Positions 7,092-10,094 of a stretch of DNA of 10,094 nt are shown here, piece by piece. Source of the DNA: Clostridia bacterium (lineage in GTDB: Bacteria; Bacillota; Clostridia; Oscillospirales; Ruminococcaceae); assembly GCA_021152595.1 (NCBI GenBank), contig JAGKVC010000133.1, positions 1-10,094 on the forward strand. Direction: 5' to 3'. Made by a program: the position numbers and the translations under genes. Numbering within the stretch: position 1 is the first letter of the stretch; every line of letters begins with the position of its first letter. The notes under the pieces were generated by a model, which had not been told where the DNA came from, did no database searches, and saw only the letters and a list, made by a program, of their open reading frames with translations.

Positions 7092-7638
7092 AGTCAAATC
7101 CCTCCGATTCAAGCTGTGATCGCAGTGACTTTCGGGCCCGGTACAGCATGGATTCCACGCTCCGGACACTTTTCCGCATGACCGCAGCGGCTTCCTTCGC
7201 AGACATATCCTCGAAATAGATGAGCCAGAGTACCTGCTGATAATCGCGGTTAAGCCTGCGCATCGCCCTGTGCAGATGAATCTGCTGCTCCTTTTTCAGA
7301 TATGCCGCTTCAATGGCTGCTTCCGCATCGGCAAGTGACGCCTGCTCCTCCAGCGGCACTGTCCGCAGCCGCAGATGCCTTCTGCGCCAGTCGAGCGCGA
7401 GATGCCGTCCGATTGCATAGAGCCATGTCCGGAATGCGCTGTCGCCGTTGAACCGCGGCTTTTTTGTCCCGAGCAGTACAAATGTATCCTCCGTCAGCTC
7501 CTCGGCAGTCTGGATGTTCCCGACGATGCTTGTCAGGTAGAGCATCAGTCCGTCCTTGTATTCCATGATAATCGCATCAAGCCCGCGTTCGTCACCGTTG
7601 TCACGGAAACGGCGGTAGCTACTTGCACCGTTATCCAT
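7075..7638 (-). CDS. ECF-type RNA polymerase sigma factor, pair B
   Basis: Sigma-70 family ECF sigma factor, 187 residues. Region 2 covers about 17-88 (YKDGLMLYLTSIVG, AEELTEDTFVLL, then FRTWLYAIGRHLALDWRRR). Region 4 covers about 120-176 (LNRDYQQVLWLIYFEDMSAK, then the helix-turn-helix with RSVESMLYRARKSLR). The ATG at 7636-7638 has AAAGGAG 7 bases upstream; a TTG two codons earlier is too close to that site. The 3' end overlaps the start of the membrane partner by 17 bases, implying coupled translation. It has a near-consensus sigma-A promoter and a possible ECF promoter. Regulon unknown. Confidence 0.92.
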   Translation of the reverse strand: MDNGASSYRRFRDNGDERGLDAIIMEYKDGLMLYLTSIVGNIQTAEELTEDTFVLLGTKKPRFNGDSAFRTWLYAIGRHLALDWRRRHLRLRTVPLEEQASLADAEAAIEAAYLKKEQQIHLHRAMRRLNRDYQQVLWLIYFEDMSAKEAAAVMRKSVRSVESMLYRARKSLRSQLESEGFDYEEFG

Positions 7639-7654
7639 TGACAAGCTCCTTTCC

Positions 7655-7676
7655 GAAAGCAGCTTTCTGTGCTTTC
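7655..7676 (-). repeat. Inverted repeat in the leader of ECF sigma B
   Basis: GAAAGCAGCTTTC (7655-7667) is a perfect odd palindrome, and GCTTTC recurs at 7671-7676, so two alternative pairings are possible. It sits directly before the Shine-Dalgarno sequence of sigma B. It may be a protein-binding site or a hairpin affecting translation. Confidence 0.35.
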
Positions 7677-7684
7677 ACTACTTA

Positions 7685-7710
7685 GACGTACAGAATCCGG
7701 AAAACTACGC
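7685..7710 (-). promoter_or_regulatory. Possible ECF-type promoter of sigma B
   Basis: On the - strand CGTC (7685-7688), the usual ECF -10 core, is followed by TAAG. Sixteen bases upstream is GCGTAG (7705-7710), which is not a good ECF -35. The placement, about 50 bases before the start codon, fits an autoregulated promoter but the evidence rests mainly on the -10. Confidence 0.3.
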
Positions 7711-7764
7711 ACTTTTATTTGAAATGCAAGGAAGTTTGTGCAATGTGCTGTGTATTTCATTTTG

Positions 7765-7793
7765 AGTATATCACTTATGAACAGTATTGTCAA
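7765..7793 (-). promoter_or_regulatory. Sigma-A promoter of ECF pair B
   Basis: On the - strand TTGACA (7788-7793) lies 17 bases from TATACT (7765-7770). This is a near-perfect housekeeping promoter, about 125 bases upstream of the sigma B start codon, and there is no other gene it could serve. Confidence 0.8.
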
Positions 7794-7867
7794 GAAAATA
7801 CGGCAATATAACGAACGGGATATTTCTGAGTGCTATCCACCCTTGCGGATCGGAAATTTAACCGCTG

Positions 7868-7909
7868 AAAAGCCCTGAGAAATACTTGTGCAAGCAAATC
7901 TCAGGGCTT
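7868..7909 (-). terminator. Rho-independent terminator of ECF pair C
   Basis: Arms AAGCCCTGAGA (7870-7880) and TCTCAGGGCTT (7899-7909) form an 11-bp perfect stem; the loop contains a second small palindrome CTTGTGCAAG (7885-7894). On the - strand the stem runs into a TTTTC tail. It lies about 35 bases after the stop of the pair C partner gene. Confidence 0.8.
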
Positions 7910-7942
7910 CTCCTGATATTCAATTACAATAGGTAGCCTGCG

Positions 7943-8539
7943 TTACTTCACAGTAAACTCCACATTCCAGTTTCCGAGAATATCCAGCGGAGCGTCTGCT
8001 TTTTTTTCTCCTGTGAAAGCATTGACCTTAAGCTGATATGTTCCTGCCGGAAGCTGTCCTGTCGGGATGACCAAAGCAGCCTTTCCCATGGAGATTTCCG
8101 CCGGTTCTGTGTCAAATCCATTGCAGTCGATCTCTCCTGATGCGCCTGTCAGCGTCATATTCTTTCCGTACAAACGGATCGTTTCGATTGCTGTATACGG
8201 CGGAACATCAGCTTTCAGAAAATCAAGTGTTACATTGACGGCATCCTCTGCATAGACGGCGCTGACACCAATCTCGGCAGTTGCGTTTTCATACGTCAAT
8301 CCCGTTACCGTTCCGAATATGTCCTTTTGGTCATGGAAAAATCCGTTCTCTGATGCGGCATAGACACCGGCGCCCATCATTGCAAGCGCAGCAGGAATTA
8401 CGAGCGCCCCGATCCATCTGCGTGACTTCTTCTTACTTGTTCTCTTTTCAAACTCTCTGATCATAGTACAGTTCAGCTCCTCATTCATTTCCGGAGAATC
8501 CAGCAGGGATTCTCTGATCAGTTCATCAAAATCCTTCAT
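7943..8539 (-). CDS. Membrane-anchored partner (putative anti-sigma factor) of ECF sigma C
   Basis: This is a 198-residue single-pass membrane protein. The acidic N-terminus (1-33) is followed by a Lys/Arg stretch (about 32-41), a membrane helix (about 42-62), and an extracellular domain (about 65-198) rich in beta-type segments, perhaps immunoglobulin-like (KAALVIPTGQLPAGTYQLKV). The ATG at 8537-8539 has AAAGGAG 7 bases upstream; an ATG two codons earlier is only one base from that site. It overlaps the sigma C stop by 14 bases. No zinc-finger motif is seen. The anti-sigma role is inferred from position and topology. The gene is more AT-rich than the symporter genes. Confidence 0.78.
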   Translation of the reverse strand: MKDFDELIRESLLDSPEMNEELNCTMIREFEKRTSKKKSRRWIGALVIPAALAMMGAGVYAASENGFFHDQKDIFGTVTGLTYENATAEIGVSAVYAEDAVNVTLDFLKADVPPYTAIETIRLYGKNMTLTGASGEIDCNGFDTEPAEISMGKAALVIPTGQLPAGTYQLKVNAFTGEKKADAPLDILGNWNVEFTVK

Positions 8540-9053
8540 AGCCATTCTCCTTTAAGTGTTCCCGAATTGATGTTCGTGCCCGACTGAGTCTGCTTTTTAC
8601 CGTGCCTGTCGGAATTTTTAGCTGATGGGCAATCTCTGATAACTCCATGTCAGCATAATAAAGCATAACGGTTACGATACGCAGTTTTTCTGGCAGAGCA
8701 TCAACTGCTTGGCGGACGGCAATGTATAATTCCTTTTGTTCGCTTTCATCTATGACATTTTCCTCTGCATAGAGCATATCTTCCATATCGTCCGTAAAAG
8801 AGGTCTCATAATTCATTTTACGGCGCTTCTGGTTCTGATAGAGCCGCACTGCAATACCGATTAGATAATTTTTCGCTGAAATCATTTCTTCTGTCGTATC
8901 GCAGTTGATCCGGGCAAGTTTCGAAAATGCCTTTAACAGGGTATCCTGATAGAGATCCTGCGCAGAGACCTCATTTCCGGTCAGATGTCTGCAGAAACCG
9001 AGGATCGCACTGCCGTGTGTGATAAGTAAAGATTCGAATTGCGTGACTGTCAC
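8526..9053 (-). CDS. ECF-type RNA polymerase sigma factor, pair C (GTG start)
   Basis: Sigma-70 family ECF sigma factor, 175 residues. Region 2 spans about 10-80 (ILGFCRHLTGN, AQDLYQDTLLKAF, AKNYLIGIAVRLYQNQKRR). An acidic linker follows (about 84-106). Region 4 spans about 115-168 (LPEKLRIVTVMLYYADMELSE, then the helix-turn-helix KIPTGTVKSRLSRARTSI). The GTG at 9051-9053 is 7 bases after GAGGAGG, the strongest ribosome binding site in the window. It overlaps its membrane partner by 14 bases. The IPTGTVKSRLSRAR signature is close to the classical ECF form, unlike sigma A and B. Targets are unknown. Confidence 0.92.
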   Translation of the reverse strand: MTVTQFESLLITHGSAILGFCRHLTGNEVSAQDLYQDTLLKAFSKLARINCDTTEEMISAKNYLIGIAVRLYQNQKRRKMNYETSFTDDMEDMLYAEENVIDESEQKELYIAVRQAVDALPEKLRIVTVMLYYADMELSEIAHQLKIPTGTVKSRLSRARTSIREHLKENGYEGF

Positions 9054-9077
9054 AAGCGTTCCTCCTCTCTGCCTTAT

Positions 9078-9103
9078 ATTGTCATGAAAACGAAAAAGGT
9101 TCC
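9078..9103 (-). promoter_or_regulatory. Possible ECF-type promoter of sigma C
   Basis: On the - strand GGAACC (9098-9103), followed by a T-run, resembles ECF -35 elements. At 16 bases downstream the sequence is CAAT, a poor match to a CGTC-type -10. It is well placed for autoregulation but only half of it is convincing. Confidence 0.25.
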
Positions 9104-9146
9104 ATAAAATTTGTCCGTCTTATAATCAGATCCGAGTTTTTTAATA

Positions 9147-9175
9147 ATTATAACACGAATAGGCTATACGTGCAA
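9147..9175 (-). promoter_or_regulatory. Sigma-A promoter of ECF pair C
   Basis: On the - strand a perfect extended -10, TGTTATAAT (hexamer at 9147-9152), has TTGCAC (9170-9175) as a partial -35 at 17 bases. The leader to the GTG start would be about 85 bases. Confidence 0.6.
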
Positions 9176-9229
9176 TCATGATATGAAAAAGTGAATGATA
9201 TTTTGAAACACACGTTCTGCTTCGCAGAT

Positions 9230-9267
9230 AAAAAAAGGCGACTGTTCAATCAAGAACAACCGCCTTT
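9230..9267 (-). terminator. Strong hairpin terminator with seven-T tail
   Basis: A 14-bp stem with two G-U pairs joins 9254-9267 and 9234-9247 around a 6-base loop, and the - strand then runs into seven T (9230-9236). It does not directly follow any gene I can support, being the second hairpin after the terminator of the glycosyltransferase gene. Confidence 0.8.
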
Positions 9268-9310
9268 CTGCTGATATCGTTTTGAACCGTAATGATACTG
9301 CTTATATGTG

Positions 9311-9344
9311 AAAACAGCCCGATACTCGCAAAAGTATCGGACTG
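9311..9344 (-). terminator. 12-bp hairpin with TTTT tail (unassigned)
   Basis: Arms 9333-9344 and 9315-9326 form a 12-bp stem with one G-U pair and a 6-base loop, followed on the - strand by TTTT. It looks like a terminator but lies about 120 bases beyond the nearest gene end, between two other terminator hairpins. Confidence 0.55.
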
Positions 9345-9423
9345 CTCCATTAGCGATTCCGCCATACACCGTCTTTTCGGATTTCTTCTTTTGCATGTCC
9401 CGGCTAACTACGCGGTCATTTTC

Positions 9424-9457
9424 AAAAAACACTCCCGACGCCAGCCGGAAGTGTTTT
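9424..9457 (-). terminator. Rho-independent terminator of the glycosyltransferase gene
   Basis: On the - strand AAAACACTTCCG (9446-9457) pairs with CGGGAGTGTTTT with one G-U pair around a short loop, and ends in a run of six T. It lies 5 bases after the TAA of the glycosyltransferase/GtrA gene. Confidence 0.8.
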
Positions 9458-9462
9458 GAGGA

Positions 9463-10094
9463 TTATGCATTTGTATTCTGTGTATCATCCTGCTTGTTGT
9501 CAGGCTTGAACACCCATGCCTGCTGGATGCGGAAGCTGACAAAATACAGCAGGAAATCGACGAACGGCTTGATGATCGTCGGCTTGACCGGCAGCACCTT
9601 GGAAAGCAGGAACACCGAGCCGATCGAGGTCAGGAGCTGGCATGCCCAGAGAATGTAATAGCGCGCCATTGTCCGTGCAAGCGGCGCATCGCTCTTAAAG
9701 ACAGCCTTGCGGTTCATTGTGAAATTGAACAATGAACTGATGATACGCGCCAGCGCGCTGGAGCAGAACTGCCGTGCGCCCTCTGCAAACAGCTTGAACA
9801 GCAGATTATATCCCAGAATATTGAGAATCTGGTCGATCACGAAGGACAGCACCGAGCTGATAAAGAACTTGATGATAATGCCGTAGACACGGAGCGAATC
9901 CTTGATCGGGTGGAAATGCGTAGTCTCGTTCTGGTCTATGTAAACCGTTTCAATCGTCTGCTCCACAATCGGAATATCCGACTGCTTGCATTCGAGCAGC
10001 ATATTTGTCTCGTATTCAAAGCGCTCGCCGGAAATCTCCAGCATCTTCGGGATGATGCCGCGCGGAAAAACGCGCAGACCGGTCTGTGTATCGC
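9463..10094 (-). CDS. GT2 glycosyltransferase with C-terminal GtrA-like membrane domain, 5'-truncated
   Basis: The C-terminal part, 209 residues, of a bifunctional membrane glycosyltransferase; the frame is open to the window edge. The first visible residues, DTQTGLRVFPRG, followed by GERFEYETNMLL, are signatures of dolichol-phosphate-mannose-synthase-like GT2 enzymes, which load sugars onto polyprenyl phosphate. After a linker comes a GtrA-like domain with four membrane helices, including a conserved-looking FNFTMNRKAVF segment. GtrA-type proteins are linked to flipping or using lipid-linked sugars in cell envelope glycosylation. The tail is hydrophilic (Asp, Gln, Asn). An internal ATG at 10044 is not the start. 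A terminator follows at once. The sugar and acceptor are unknown. Confidence 0.9.
   Translation of the reverse strand, partial: DTQTGLRVFPRGIIPKMLEISGERFEYETNMLLECKQSDIPIVEQTIETVYIDQNETTHFHPIKDSLRVYGIIIKFFISSVLSFVIDQILNILGYNLLFKLFAEGARQFCSSALARIISSLFNFTMNRKAVFKSDAPLARTMARYYILWACQLLTSIGSVFLLSKVLPVKPTIIKPFVDFLLYFVSFRIQQAWVFKPDNKQDDTQNTNA

Larger units (their letters stand above)
7639..7942. other. Intergenic region between ECF pairs C and B (304 bases)
   Basis: No coding frame is supported here. From right to left it holds the terminator of pair C, about 70 bases without visible signals, a near-consensus sigma-A promoter, a possible ECF promoter, and an inverted repeat before the ribosome binding site of sigma B. 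The base composition is clearly more AT-rich than the flanking genes. Confidence 0.7.
9054..9462. other. Structured intergenic region before ECF pair C (409 bases)
   Basis: No convincing gene is present. From right to left it holds the terminator of the glycosyltransferase gene, about 80 bases of unassigned sequence, a 12-bp hairpin, a 14-bp hairpin terminator, and the AT-rich promoter region of sigma C. A 48-codon - strand frame (9396-9253) crosses two of the hairpins and lacks a ribosome binding site, so I do not call it a gene. Confidence 0.6.

Noticed and set aside
9221..9230. Small TCTGC/GCAGA hairpin next to the seven-A tract.
   Set aside because: The stem is only 5 bp and can be explained by chance next to the stronger terminator.
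9253..9396. A 48-codon basic - strand reading frame.
   Set aside because: It has no ribosome binding site, and it spans two strong RNA hairpins that explain the sequence better.
9399..9412. CCCGGCTAACTACG matches a conserved stretch of bacterial 16S rRNA.
   Set aside because: The match is only 14 bases; the flanking bases do not continue the 16S sequence, and no other rRNA segment is nearby. Treated as chance.

Overview
The window looks like chromosomal DNA of a Gram-positive gut-type Firmicute, most likely of the Ruminococcus/Oscillospiraceae kind. The support is near-consensus sigma-A promoters, strong AGGAGG-type ribosome binding sites, moderate to high GC, and several compact ECF sigma/anti-sigma operons. 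The genus is an inference from style, not from a marker gene. No rRNA, tRNA, CRISPR array, transposase, phage or plasmid gene was seen.

Layout. At the left edge a 5'-truncated sodium:alanine symporter (AGCS family) runs on the + strand (1-1371) and ends in a strong hairpin shared with a convergent operon. Everything else with coding support is on the - strand. Reading leftwards from the right edge: a 5'-truncated GT2 glycosyltransferase/GtrA fusion (10094-9463); a 409-base gap with three hairpins and a promoter; ECF pair C (sigma 9053-8526, membrane partner 8539-7943); a 304-base gap with a terminator and promoter(s); ECF pair B (sigma 7638-7075, membrane partner 7091-6237); a gap holding back-to-back terminators and a possible + strand small RNA; a second AGCS symporter (6004-4697); an FAD-dependent oxidoreductase with a four-cysteine cluster (4591-3218); a small membrane protein (3182-2700); and ECF pair A (sigma 2553-2068, zinc-finger anti-sigma 2071-1415).

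How the genes work together. The dominant theme is three separate ECF sigma factors in 10 kb. Each overlaps its downstream membrane-anchored partner by 4 to 17 bases, which suggests translational coupling and a fixed sigma to anti-sigma ratio. The sigma factors belong to different subgroups, and only pair A has a recognisable zinc-binding anti-sigma domain. The other two partners have a short basic cytosolic tail, one membrane helix and an extracellular domain. All three sigma genes have plausible promoters, and pair A has a candidate ECF-type self-regulated promoter. The transport and redox genes between them (two amino acid symporters, an oxidoreductase, a small membrane protein) have no proven link to the sigma factors. 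The oxidoreductase and the small membrane protein are probably one transcription unit from a near-perfect sigma-A promoter that overlaps the stop codon of the second symporter.

I see no clearly new defence or biosynthetic system. The most unusual points are the clustered sigma pairs, the possible small RNA between convergent terminators, and the triple-hairpin gap near the right end.
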